Source of the DNA: Pseudomonas putida | GTDB taxonomy: Bacteria; Pseudomonadota; Gammaproteobacteria; Pseudomonadales; Pseudomonadaceae | Length of the DNA stretch: 64,000 nt | NCBI RefSeq assembly: GCF_028682475.1 | Contig: NZ_JANHLE010000020.1 | Coordinates: 38,321 to 102,320 of the forward strand | Reading direction: 5' to 3' | Translations under genes and position numbers: made by a program | The notes under the pieces: generated by a model | Database searches by the model: none | Told to the model about the DNA's origin: nothing | What the model saw: the letters and a program-made list of their open reading frames with translations, nothing else | Shown here: positions 42,061 to 49,873 of the stretch, in pieces | How positions within the stretch are numbered: the first letter of the stretch is position 1 | How the letters are laid out: each line of letters starts with the position of its first letter

Positions 42061-42073
42061 CTGACAACCTGAT
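42057..42073 (+). promoter_or_regulatory. LhgR-type operator upstream of lhgR
   Basis: TTGTCTGACAACCTGAT fits the operator rule of FadR-subfamily GntR regulators, TNGT-N0-3-ACNA (TTGT-CTG-ACAA). The same 15 bases GTCTGACAACCTGAT recur at 42863 upstream of lhgO. Its position near the likely transcription start suggests autorepression. Confidence 0.7.
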
Positions 42074-42089
42074 TAATGAGCAATACCCC

Positions 42090-42800
42090 ATGCTTGAGCT
42101 TCAGCGCCCCGATACGCTGGTTGAACGCGTTGTCGGTGCCATTCGTGCAGAGATCGATTCCGGGCGCCTGGCGGCCGAATCGCGCCTGCCCACCGAACAG
42201 CAACTGGCCGAACAGCTGAACGTCAGCCGCTCGGTAGTGCGCGAGGCGGTGGCCCAGCTCAAGGCCGATGGTGTGTTGATCGCCCGTCGCGGTCTGGGTT
42301 CGTACATTTCGCAAACCCCGACCGGCACGGTGTTCCGCTTCCCTTCCGGCCAGGGCCGTCGCCCGGACCTGGTGCAGATGTTCGAAGTGCGCCTGTGGAT
42401 CGAAACCCAGGCTGCCTCGGTTGCCGCCCAGCGCCGCGATGCCGCGGACCTGGCGCGGATGAACAAGGCCCTGCAGGAGATGCTCGACAAGCGCAGCGAC
42501 TTTGCCGCTGCGGCAGCCGCTGACGTCGAGTTTCACCGTGCCATCGCCGACGCCAGCAAAAACGATTATTTCGTGGCCTTCCACGACTTTCTTCGTGGCC
42601 AGTTGGCCGCCGCCCGCAAAACCGCCTGGGAAAACTCGGCAGCCCACTCGGTGGGTGGTTCGGCGGATGCCAACCGCGAGCATCAGGCGCTGTACCAGGC
42701 CATCGCCGATGGCGACCGGCATGCCGCCGCTGCCTGCGCTGAGGCCCACCTGCGCGCCTCGGCCAAACGCCTGAAACTGGAATTGCCAAGCATCGATTGA
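42090..42800 (+). CDS. lhgR: FadR-subfamily GntR repressor, probable LhgR
   Basis: The 236-residue regulator has an N-terminal winged helix (about 8-75; LPTEQQLAEQLNVSRSVVREAVAQLKADG) and a C-terminal FCD effector domain (about 95-225) with metal-ligand histidines in VEFHRAIADAS and in the late helix (ANREHQALYQAI and CAEAHLRASAKR). It stands directly upstream of lhgO and a transporter. In P. putida W619 the GntR regulator LhgR next to lhgO senses L-2-hydroxyglutarate, which supports the name. Matching operators lie before both lhgR and lhgO. A strong terminator follows the gene. Confidence 0.85.
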   Translation: MLELQRPDTLVERVVGAIRAEIDSGRLAAESRLPTEQQLAEQLNVSRSVVREAVAQLKADGVLIARRGLGSYISQTPTGTVFRFPSGQGRRPDLVQMFEVRLWIETQAASVAAQRRDAADLARMNKALQEMLDKRSDFAAAAAADVEFHRAIADASKNDYFVAFHDFLRGQLAAARKTAWENSAAHSVGGSADANREHQALYQAIADGDRHAAAACAEAHLRASAKRLKLELPSID

Positions 42801-42823
42801 ACCCTTGAACTGCCATGAATAGC

Positions 42824-42848
42824 GGGCGCTGGTGCACAGCGCCCTTTT
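42824..42848 (+). terminator. Intrinsic terminator after lhgR
   Basis: GGGCGCTG and CAGCGCCC pair around GTGCA, followed by TTTTGTTT. It separates lhgR from the lhgO promoter. Confidence 0.88.
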
Positions 42849-42850
42849 GT

Positions 42851-42879
42851 TTGACCGACTTAGTCTGACAACCTGATAA
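42851..42879 (+). promoter_or_regulatory. lhgO promoter
   Basis: TTGACC (42851-42856), a 17-base spacer and TGATAA (42874-42879) make a good sigma-70 promoter. The operator GTCTGACAACCTGAT covers the spacer and part of the -10, so a bound repressor would block RNA polymerase. Confidence 0.75.
42861..42877 (+). promoter_or_regulatory. LhgR-type operator in the lhgO promoter
   Basis: TAGTCTGACAACCTGAT fits TNGT-N3-ACNA and shares 15 identical bases with the operator before lhgR. A further half-site TGACAAGAA (42890-42898) has a counterpart at 42033-42041 upstream of lhgR. Confidence 0.72.
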
Positions 42880-42918
42880 GCAGACTCTCTGACAAGAACA
42901 AGCCAAGGTGACACCTGC

Positions 42919-44112
42919 ATGATTTACGACTACTGCATCATCGGCGGCGGCATCGTCGGCCTCGCCACCGCCATGGCGCTCCTCGAACGCCAGCCCGGCG
43001 CTTCGCTGCTGATTCTGGAAAAGGAAGCGAGCCTAGCCAGGCACCAGACCGGTCACAACAGTGGCGTCATCCATGCGGGCATCTACTACGCCCCGGGCAG
43101 CCTCAAGGCCGACCTGTGCAAGCGCGGCGCCGAGGCAACCAAGGCGTTCTGCACCGAGCACAAGATCAAGTTCGATGTCTGCGGCAAACTGCTGGTGGCC
43201 TCTACCCCGCTGGAAGTCCAACGCATGCACGCGCTTTACGAACGTTCGCAGCAAAATGGCCTGAAGGTCGAACAACTGGACGCTGCCGAACTGCAACGCC
43301 GCGAGCCGAACATCGTTGGCCTCGGCGGACTGTTTCTCGATGCCACCGGCATCGTCGACTACAAGCAGGTGTGCCAGGCCATGGCCCGGGTGATCCAGGC
43401 CGCAGGCGGCGAGGTGCAGCTGTCGACCACCGTGCGCGCAATCGTCGAGAGCGGCGACAGCGTCACCGTCAGCAGTGATGACAAGGTCTGGCAGGCCCGT
43501 CAGCTGGTGGCCTGTGCCGGTCTGCAGTCGGATCGCCTGGCAGCACTGGCCGGGGTCAAGATCGATCACCAGATCATTCCGTTTCGCGGCGAATACTTCC
43601 GCCTGCCGGCGAGCAAGAACGACATCGTCAACCACCTGATCTACCCGATCCCCGACCCCGAGTTGCCGTTTCTCGGCGTGCACCTGACGCGAATGATCGA
43701 TGGCAGCGTCACCGTCGGGCCCAACGCCGTACTAGGGCTGGGCCGGGAGAACTACAAGAAATTCTCGGTGAACTGGCGCGACGTCGCCGAATACGCACGC
43801 TTCCCTGGTTTCTGGAAAACCATCTGGGCCAACCTCGGCTCCGGCACCACCGAGATGAAGAACTCGCTGTTCAAGGGCGGCTACCTGGAGCAATGCCGCA
43901 AGTACTGCCCGTCGCTGAACATCGAAGACCTGCTGCCCTATGAAGCCGGGATCCGCGCCCAGGCGGTGATGCGCGACGGCACCCTGGTGCACGACTTCCT
44001 GTTCGCCGAGACGCCGCGCATGGTGCATGTCTGCAATGCCCCTTCACCGGCCGCCACCTCGGCGATCCCGATCGGCCAGATGATCGCCGACAGGATCTTC
44101 AAGACACGCTGA
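42919..44112 (+). CDS. lhgO: L-2-hydroxyglutarate dehydrogenase/oxidase
   Basis: The 397-residue FAD enzyme oxidises L-2-hydroxyglutarate to 2-oxoglutarate and passes electrons to the quinone pool. An FAD-binding GxGxxG motif (IIGGGIVGLATA) opens the protein, and HNSGVIHAGIYYAPGSLKA is the LhgO family block. In Pseudomonas it completes the glutarate branch of lysine degradation (the CsiD-LhgO route); csiD is not in this window. It follows lhgR and is followed after 45 bases by an MFS transporter. Confidence 0.95.
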   Translation: MIYDYCIIGGGIVGLATAMALLERQPGASLLILEKEASLARHQTGHNSGVIHAGIYYAPGSLKADLCKRGAEATKAFCTEHKIKFDVCGKLLVASTPLEVQRMHALYERSQQNGLKVEQLDAAELQRREPNIVGLGGLFLDATGIVDYKQVCQAMARVIQAAGGEVQLSTTVRAIVESGDSVTVSSDDKVWQARQLVACAGLQSDRLAALAGVKIDHQIIPFRGEYFRLPASKNDIVNHLIYPIPDPELPFLGVHLTRMIDGSVTVGPNAVLGLGRENYKKFSVNWRDVAEYARFPGFWKTIWANLGSGTTEMKNSLFKGGYLEQCRKYCPSLNIEDLLPYEAGIRAQAVMRDGTLVHDFLFAETPRMVHVCNAPSPAATSAIPIGQMIADRIFKTR

Positions 44113-44157
44113 ACCCTGCTGAACACCATAACTACAAAGACAAAAAGGAAACCTCCG

Positions 44158-45486
44158 ATGTCGGTACATGAGGCGGCTGTGGCCGCGACAGAATCCCCGG
44201 AACAGAAAAAAAAGCGCCTGCGCAAGGTCGCGGCTGCGACCATTTTCGGCTCGATGCTGGAGTGGTATGACTTTTACCTGTACGCCACCATGGCGGCGAT
44301 CGTGTTCTCCAAGGTGTTCTTCGATCCCAGCAACCCGGCCGTGGCCTCGCTGCTGGCGTTTTCGACCTTTGCCATCGGCTTTATCGCCCGGCCCTTCGGC
44401 GGCATCCTGTTCGGCTACCTGGGCGACCGTTTCGGGCGCAAGCAGGTACTGGTCATCACCTTCTGCCTGATGGGGGTGTGCACCACCCTGATCGGCCTGA
44501 TCCCCAGCTACGCCTCGATCGGCATCTGGGCGCCGATCATCCTTGTTCTGGTCCGCGTGATTCAAGGGCTGGGGGCTGGCGCCGAACTCTCCGCCGCGGC
44601 GGTCACCTCCTACGAGCACGCCAGTGAAGGCAAGCGCGGCAGCCAGGGTGCCTGGCCAGCACTGGGGCTGAACCTGGGCCTGTTGCTGTCGTCGCTGACC
44701 GTGTACCTGTTGACCATGAACGGCAACGAATTCCTGCTCTCCGGTGGCTGGCGCATTCCGTTCATCTGCAGCATCGTGCTGGTCGCGGTCGGCCTGTGGG
44801 TACGCAGAAGCATTCCGGAAACCCCGGACTTCAAAGAGCTCGACAAAACTCAGCGCAAAGCGCAGGTGTCGCCACTCAAGCTGCTGTTCAAAAACGACCT
44901 CAAGGGTCTGGCCGTGGTGTTCTTCGTCGCCATCGGCTACAACGCCCTGAGCTACATCTTCAAGACCTTCTCCCTGGCCTACCTGACCCAGTACAAAGGC
45001 GTTGAAGCGCATGTCACTTCGCTGTCGGTGACCATCGCCAGCCTGGTGGCGATTATCGCCGTGCCGTTCTTCGGCTGGCTGTGCGACAAGTGGAGCAGCA
45101 AGACCGTGCTGATGCTCGGCGGGGTCTTCTCGGTGCTGTTCGCCTATCCGTTCCTGGCCCTGCTCAACACCGGCGAGCCGATGATGATCTACCTGGCGAT
45201 CGCCATCGGTACCGGCATCCTCGCGCCGATGATGTTCGCTCCCCAGGGCTCGTTCCTCAGCCGCCAGTTCCCGACCCAGACCCGCTCCTCGGGCTTCGGT
45301 ACCGGTCGCGAGATCGGTACTGCCGTCGCCGGTGGCCTGGCACCACTGGGCGGCCTGGCCCTGGTGGCCAGCTCCGCGACCCACTCCACCGATGGGGTGG
45401 CGGTGATCCTGGCGGTAGCGGCCGTGCTGGTGGTGGTGTTTGCCTTGTGTGACCAAGGACGCAAACATTCCAGCTTCAAGAACTGA
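44158..45486 (+). CDS. MHS-family MFS transporter, probable 2-hydroxyglutarate importer
   Basis: The 442-residue protein has 12 hydrophobic helices and the metabolite:H+ symporter hallmarks (SMLEWYDFYLYATMAAIVF near the start, GYLGDRFGRKQVLVITF between helices 2 and 3), like ProP, ShiA and alpha-ketoglutarate permease KgtP. Its place behind lhgO suggests uptake of L-2-hydroxyglutarate or a related dicarboxylate. In P. putida a transporter gene (called lhgT) is reported beside lhgO; substrate specificity here is inference. Confidence 0.85.
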   Translation: MSVHEAAVAATESPEQKKKRLRKVAAATIFGSMLEWYDFYLYATMAAIVFSKVFFDPSNPAVASLLAFSTFAIGFIARPFGGILFGYLGDRFGRKQVLVITFCLMGVCTTLIGLIPSYASIGIWAPIILVLVRVIQGLGAGAELSAAAVTSYEHASEGKRGSQGAWPALGLNLGLLLSSLTVYLLTMNGNEFLLSGGWRIPFICSIVLVAVGLWVRRSIPETPDFKELDKTQRKAQVSPLKLLFKNDLKGLAVVFFVAIGYNALSYIFKTFSLAYLTQYKGVEAHVTSLSVTIASLVAIIAVPFFGWLCDKWSSKTVLMLGGVFSVLFAYPFLALLNTGEPMMIYLAIAIGTGILAPMMFAPQGSFLSRQFPTQTRSSGFGTGREIGTAVAGGLAPLGGLALVASSATHSTDGVAVILAVAAVLVVVFALCDQGRKHSSFKN

Positions 45487-45502
45487 AACATCGCCTCACT
45501 CA

Positions 45503-45528
45503 CCCGCGTAGTCTTCGGGCTACGCGGG
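45503..45528 (+). terminator. Hairpin after the lhg transporter
   Basis: CCCGCGTAG and CTACGCGGG pair perfectly with an eight-base loop, 17 bases past the stop. No T-run follows. It probably ends the lhgO transcript. Confidence 0.65.
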
Positions 45529-45675
45529 CCCCGCCTGTATCGCAACCTGTAGCACTACCGGGATTTCCTCTACAGTTGCTTTTGCGTAACACTGCAGCCC
45601 CTGATGGCGCTCCGCGCCTTTGCCCGGCGCCATCCTGACCCCAACCTGTTCCCTGACCGGTCGAGACCTGCTCCG

Positions 45676-46299
45676 ATGGTGTCCATCTACCAACTCAAAC
45701 CTGCTTTCCAGAACCTCCTGCGCCCGCTGGTCAAACGCCTGCACGCACGCAATGTCACCGCCAATCAGATCACTTTGCTGGCCGGTGCCTGCTCGGTGTT
45801 GCTTGGCTGCCTGATCGCCCTCTTCGCCCAGCACGCCTGGCTGTTCATCCTGATTCCGTTGTGGATGATCCTGCGCATGGCCCTCAACGCCATTGACGGT
45901 ATGCTGGCCAGAGAATTCGGCCAGCAGTCGCACCTGGGGGCCTACCTCAACGAACTGTGCGACATCGTTGCCGACAGTGCGCTGATCCTGCCTTTCGCGC
46001 TGCTGCCAGGCGTCAGCGCGTTTGCGGTAGTGCTGGTCGCGCTATTGGCGGTGTTCAGCGAGTACACTGGCGTGCTCGGGCCAATGGTCGGCGCCTCACG
46101 CCGCTATGACGGCCCGATGGGCAAAAGCGACCGCGCCTTCGTGCTCGGTGCCTTGGCCATTGCAATTGCCCTGGGTTGGCTCAGCGCCACCTGGATCAAT
46201 GCAGTGTTCGCGGTGATTGCCGGCTTGCTGGTGTATACCCTGATCAACCGGGTGCGCCAGGGCCTCAAAGAAGTACAGGAAAACGCTCCATCAGCATAA
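45676..46299 (+). CDS. CDP-alcohol phosphatidyltransferase (YnbA/YnjF-like)
   Basis: The 207-residue membrane protein has the CDP-alcohol phosphatidyltransferase fold: DG-x2-AR-x8-G-x3-N-x3-D, seen as DGMLAREF followed by LGAYLNELCD. The third canonical aspartate is replaced by asparagine. It should join a CDP-linked lipid to an alcohol; the alcohol is not known. The ATG at 45676 gives a family-like start (MVSIYQLKPAFQNLLRP). It is the first gene of the six-gene lipid operon and is followed after 10 bases by the hydrolase-methyltransferase gene. E. coli ynbA and ynjF are the nearest relatives I can name. Confidence 0.85.
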   Translation: MVSIYQLKPAFQNLLRPLVKRLHARNVTANQITLLAGACSVLLGCLIALFAQHAWLFILIPLWMILRMALNAIDGMLAREFGQQSHLGAYLNELCDIVADSALILPFALLPGVSAFAVVLVALLAVFSEYTGVLGPMVGASRRYDGPMGKSDRAFVLGALAIAIALGWLSATWINAVFAVIAGLLVYTLINRVRQGLKEVQENAPSA

Positions 46300-46309
46300 G
46301 GAAATTGCA

Positions 46310-48067
46310 ATGCGCGAAGCTCAGGATCAGACCTTCACCACCCATGACGGCGTAGCACTGTACTACCGCCACTGGCCAGCCAGCAGCGCCACGCCGGCCG
46401 AGCCGCGCAAGGCCGTGCTGCTGTTTCATCGCGGTCACGAACACTCCGGGCGCATTGCCCATCTGGTGGATGAACTGGACCTGGCAGACACTGACTTCTT
46501 CGCCTGGGATGCCCGTGGCCACGGCCAGTCACCCGGCGCCCGCGGCGACAGCCCGAGCTTTGCCACCAGCGCCCGGGACGTACAGACCTTCTGCGAGCAC
46601 CTGGCCCAGGCCCATGGCATCGCCGAAGAACACATCGCCGTGATTGCCCAAAGCGTAGGTGCGGTAATCGTTGCCACCTGGGTTCACGACTATGCCCCGC
46701 GCATCCGCGCCCTGGTGCTCGCCTCGCCGGCGTTCAAAGTCAAACTTTACGTGCCCCTGGCCCGGCCGGGGCTGGCTTTGCTGGGTAAACTGCGCGGCAA
46801 CTTTTTTGTCGACAGTTACGTCAAGGCCCGCTTTCTCACCCACGATCCACAGCGTGTAGCGTCCTACGACCAGGACCCGCTGATCACCAAGAGCATTTCG
46901 GTCAATGTGCTGCTGGGCCTCTACGAAGCGGGCGAACGCGTGGTCGCCGATGCCCAGGCGATCGGCGTACCGACCCAGTTGCTGATCTCCGGCGCCGACT
47001 TTGTGGTGCATCGCAAACCCCAGGAACAGTTTTTCGAGCGCCTGGGCAGCGTGCACAAGGAGAAACACATTCTGCCGGGGTTCTTCCACGACACCCTGGG
47101 CGAAAAAGATCGCGCCCCGGTCATCGCCCGCATGCGCCGCTTTATCCTGCAGAATTTCGCCCGCCCGTTGCATCGCCCGTCATTGCTGGACGCCGACCGC
47201 CTCGGCGCCACCTGTGCCGAGGCCGAATCGCTGGCCACCGCGCTGCCACGCAACTCCCTGCGCGACCTGTACTGGCGCATGACCCGTGCCAGTCTCGGCC
47301 TGGGTAGCAAACTGTCGGCCGGGGTCAAGCTGGGTTTTGACACCGGTTTCGACTCGGGCAGCACCCTCGATTACGTGTACCGCAACCGCGCCACCGGGCT
47401 GTCGCCGCTTGGCCGGCTGATCGATCGCAATTACCTCGACTCCATCGGCTGGCGCGGTATCCGCCAACGCAAGCTGCATGTCGAAGAACTGCTACGCCTG
47501 GCCATCGCCGGGTTGCGCGAACAGCAGCAGCCGGTGCGCATCGTCGATATCGCGGCCGGTCACGGCCGCTACATCCTTGAGGCGGTACACGGCATGAGCC
47601 CGTTGCCGGAGTCGATCCTGCTGCGCGACTACAGCGACATCAACGTGCGCGACGGTAGTGCGTTGATCGCTGAAAAGGGCCTTGGCGACATCGCCCGGTT
47701 CGTCAAAGGCGATGCATTCGACCGTGAGGACCTGGCTGCGCTGTCGCCAAAACCGAGCCTGGCGGTGGTCTCCGGGCTCTATGAACTGTTTGCCGACAAT
47801 CAGATGGTCAGCAACTCCCTGGCCGGGCTGGCCGATGCCATCGAACCAGGAGGTTATCTGGTCTACACCGGGCAACCCTGGCACCCGCAACTGGAGCTGA
47901 TCGCCCGCGCCCTGACCAGCCATCGCGCCGGCCAGGCCTGGGTGATGCGCCGCCGCAGCCAGGCCGAGATGGATCAGTTGGTGGAGGCGGCAGGCTTTCG
48001 CAAGGTGACCCAGCGCATCGACCAATGGGGGATCTTCAGCGTTTCGCTCGCCCAGCGGGTGCAATGA
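46310..48067 (+). CDS. Fused alpha/beta hydrolase and SAM-dependent methyltransferase (YnbC-like)
   Basis: The 585-residue protein is a fusion. Residues 1 to about 290 form a monoacylglycerol-lipase-type hydrolase (LLFHRGHEHSGR, nucleophile in IAQSVGAVI, late histidine in GFFHDTLGEKD). Residues about 360-585 form a class I methyltransferase (VRIVDIAAGHGRYILEAV is the SAM loop; YTGQPWHPQ follows later). This is the domain order of E. coli YnbC. The elbow is AQSVG where GxSxG is usual. The stop overlaps the next gene's ATG. Function is unknown; lipid deacylation plus headgroup methylation is a plausible pair of activities. Confidence 0.85.
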   Translation: MREAQDQTFTTHDGVALYYRHWPASSATPAEPRKAVLLFHRGHEHSGRIAHLVDELDLADTDFFAWDARGHGQSPGARGDSPSFATSARDVQTFCEHLAQAHGIAEEHIAVIAQSVGAVIVATWVHDYAPRIRALVLASPAFKVKLYVPLARPGLALLGKLRGNFFVDSYVKARFLTHDPQRVASYDQDPLITKSISVNVLLGLYEAGERVVADAQAIGVPTQLLISGADFVVHRKPQEQFFERLGSVHKEKHILPGFFHDTLGEKDRAPVIARMRRFILQNFARPLHRPSLLDADRLGATCAEAESLATALPRNSLRDLYWRMTRASLGLGSKLSAGVKLGFDTGFDSGSTLDYVYRNRATGLSPLGRLIDRNYLDSIGWRGIRQRKLHVEELLRLAIAGLREQQQPVRIVDIAAGHGRYILEAVHGMSPLPESILLRDYSDINVRDGSALIAEKGLGDIARFVKGDAFDREDLAALSPKPSLAVVSGLYELFADNQMVSNSLAGLADAIEPGGYLVYTGQPWHPQLELIARALTSHRAGQAWVMRRRSQAEMDQLVEAAGFRKVTQRIDQWGIFSVSLAQRVQ

Positions 48068-49419
48068 TGAGCCTGAGCGCCGCCGCCCCGCTGACCGCAC
48101 GCGAACCTGGCCTGCTGAAACCCGCCGTGCTCTGGTTGCTGCTATTGGCGCCGCTGTTTTTCGGCACTTACGGCTTCGCCACCTGGGTCACCGCCCAGCG
48201 CGATGATGTCGCCAGCCTGGTGTTTGCCTGGGAACAACATGTGCCGTTCTGGCCGTGGACCATCGTGCCCTACTGGTCCATCGACCTGCTGTACGGCTTT
48301 TCCCTGTTGCTGCCGCGCAGCCGCCAGGCCCTCAAACGTCATGCCCTGCGCCTGCTCACTGCCCAGCTGATTGCCGTCAGTTGCTTCTTGCTCTGGCCTT
48401 TGCGCTTCACGTTCGAACGACCCGAGCTCGACGGTATGTTCGGCTGGCTGTTTGCCGTACTTGCAGGGTTCGACAAACCCTTCAATCAGGCCCCCTCATT
48501 GCACATCGCCCTGCTGGTGGTGTTGTGGGTGTGCTACGCCCAGCATTGCCGGGGGCTGTGGCGCTGGCTGGTGCACGGCTGGTTTGCCTTGATCGGCGTT
48601 TCGGTACTGACCACCTACCAGCACCACTTTATCGATGTGCCCACCGGCGCCCTGGCCGGTTGGCTCTGTGTCTGGCTGTGGCCACTGGAGCGCCCCGGCA
48701 TGCTGCAACGGCTAGAGCTGACACGCGACCGCAAGCGCTGGCAGCTGGCAGTGCGCTACACACTGGGTGCTGCGCTGTTTGCCATCCCCGCCTTCGCCCT
48801 CGGCGGCGGCGCGTTGTGGTTGCTCTGGCCTGCGCTGGCACTGCTGCTGGTGGCGCTGAACTATGCGCTGTTCGATGCCGCCGGTTTTCAGAAAGGCGCC
48901 AACGGTCGCTTGAGCCCTGCCGCCTGCTGGTTGCTGGCGCCGTATCTGGCCGCTGCCTGGATCAACTCAAGGCTGTGGACGCGCAAACACCCGCAGCCAG
49001 ACCGGGTAATCGATGACGTCTGGCTAGGACGTATCCCTACTGCCGCGCAACTACGCAACAGCTCGTTCAACGCCGTGCTCGACCTGTGCGCCGAGCTGCC
49101 CCTTGATCCTGGCACCGCGGCCTATCAGGCAGCGCCGGTACTCGATCTGACGGCCCCCACGACGGCGCAATGCGTTGAACTTGCCGAGGCGCTGGAACGC
49201 CTGCGCCAGCACGGCCCGGTGCTGGTCTGCTGCGCCCTGGGCTACTCCCGAAGTGCAACGGCAGTGGCAGCCTGGTTGCTGCACACTGGCCGCGCCGCCA
49301 GTGTTGACGCTGCCCTCGAACGGCTTCGCCAGGCACGCCCGCGGGTGGTCCTGCACGCTGCGCACCGTCAGGCCCTGGCGCCGTTGAGCGAACATCAGTC
49401 GAGGGTCTATGGCCACTGA
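48064..49419 (+). CDS. Fused PAP2-like phosphatase and dual-specificity phosphatase (YnbD-like)
   Basis: The 451-residue protein has about seven to eight membrane helices with a PAP2-type active site (NQAPSLHIALL and TTYQHHFIDVPTG, histidine-aspartate pair) and a soluble C-terminal cysteine phosphatase domain (about 320-451) with CxxxxxR loop VCCALGYSRSATAV. The signature cysteine and arginine are intact; the usual His before Cys is Cys. This is the architecture of E. coli YnbD. It should remove phosphates from a lipid headgroup or precursor. The start overlaps the preceding stop (ATGATGA), and the next gene begins 11 bases before its stop. Confidence 0.85.
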   Translation: MMSLSAAAPLTAREPGLLKPAVLWLLLLAPLFFGTYGFATWVTAQRDDVASLVFAWEQHVPFWPWTIVPYWSIDLLYGFSLLLPRSRQALKRHALRLLTAQLIAVSCFLLWPLRFTFERPELDGMFGWLFAVLAGFDKPFNQAPSLHIALLVVLWVCYAQHCRGLWRWLVHGWFALIGVSVLTTYQHHFIDVPTGALAGWLCVWLWPLERPGMLQRLELTRDRKRWQLAVRYTLGAALFAIPAFALGGGALWLLWPALALLLVALNYALFDAAGFQKGANGRLSPAACWLLAPYLAAAWINSRLWTRKHPQPDRVIDDVWLGRIPTAAQLRNSSFNAVLDLCAELPLDPGTAAYQAAPVLDLTAPTTAQCVELAEALERLRQHGPVLVCCALGYSRSATAVAAWLLHTGRAASVDAALERLRQARPRVVLHAAHRQALAPLSEHQSRVYGH

Positions 49420-49864
49420 AATGCAACTCTATTGTGTCGCCAGCCTGCTGCGCCGCGGACGCAGCCTGGATCACCTATCCACCGGTCTGACATTGCTGGG
49501 CGTGGTGCTCGGGCTCGGCCCCTGGTGGCTGGCCACGTTCAACCCCTGGGCCCTGAGCGCCGGCTGCATGTTGCTGATGCTGGGGGCAGTGCAAAAATAC
49601 TGGGCGCTGAGGGTGGCCTTCGATGCCGATCTGTTCCAGCGCCTGGCCGATGACCCGTCAGCGCTGAACGACAATACCCGAGCGCTGGATCACGCCCTGG
49701 CTGCACTGGGCCTGCAAGCTGCCGAACGCGGCGGCCGAGCGTGGTCTGAACGCAGTCGCGGCGCCCTGGCGCTGCTGCGCCGCCAAGCGCTGGTGCTCGC
49801 GGCGCAACTACTCCTGACCCTGGGCTGCCTGCTGGCCAGCCCCTGGTGGACCACAGCCGGATAA
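49409..49864 (+). CDS. Small membrane protein of unknown function in the lipid operon
   Basis: I do not recognise this 151-residue protein. It has about three hydrophobic segments: two near residues 24-62 (LSTGLTLLGVVLGLGPWWL, LSAGCMLLMLGAVQKYWAL) and one at 128-147 (LVLAAQLLLTLGCLLASPW), with a basic, alanine-rich soluble stretch between (about 75-125). It overlaps the upstream phosphatase by 11 bases and is 9 bases before the acyltransferase, so it belongs to the operon. It may be a partner or scaffold for the membrane enzymes around it. Confidence 0.75.
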   Translation: MATEMQLYCVASLLRRGRSLDHLSTGLTLLGVVLGLGPWWLATFNPWALSAGCMLLMLGAVQKYWALRVAFDADLFQRLADDPSALNDNTRALDHALAALGLQAAERGGRAWSERSRGALALLRRQALVLAAQLLLTLGCLLASPWWTTAG

Positions 49865-49873
49865 GGAATCCCT

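Noticed and set aside
45604..45675. Longer start for the CDP-alcohol transferase (ATG 45604)
   Set aside because: The added 24 residues are Pro/Arg-rich and do not look like the family N-terminus; the ATG at 45676 aligns better.
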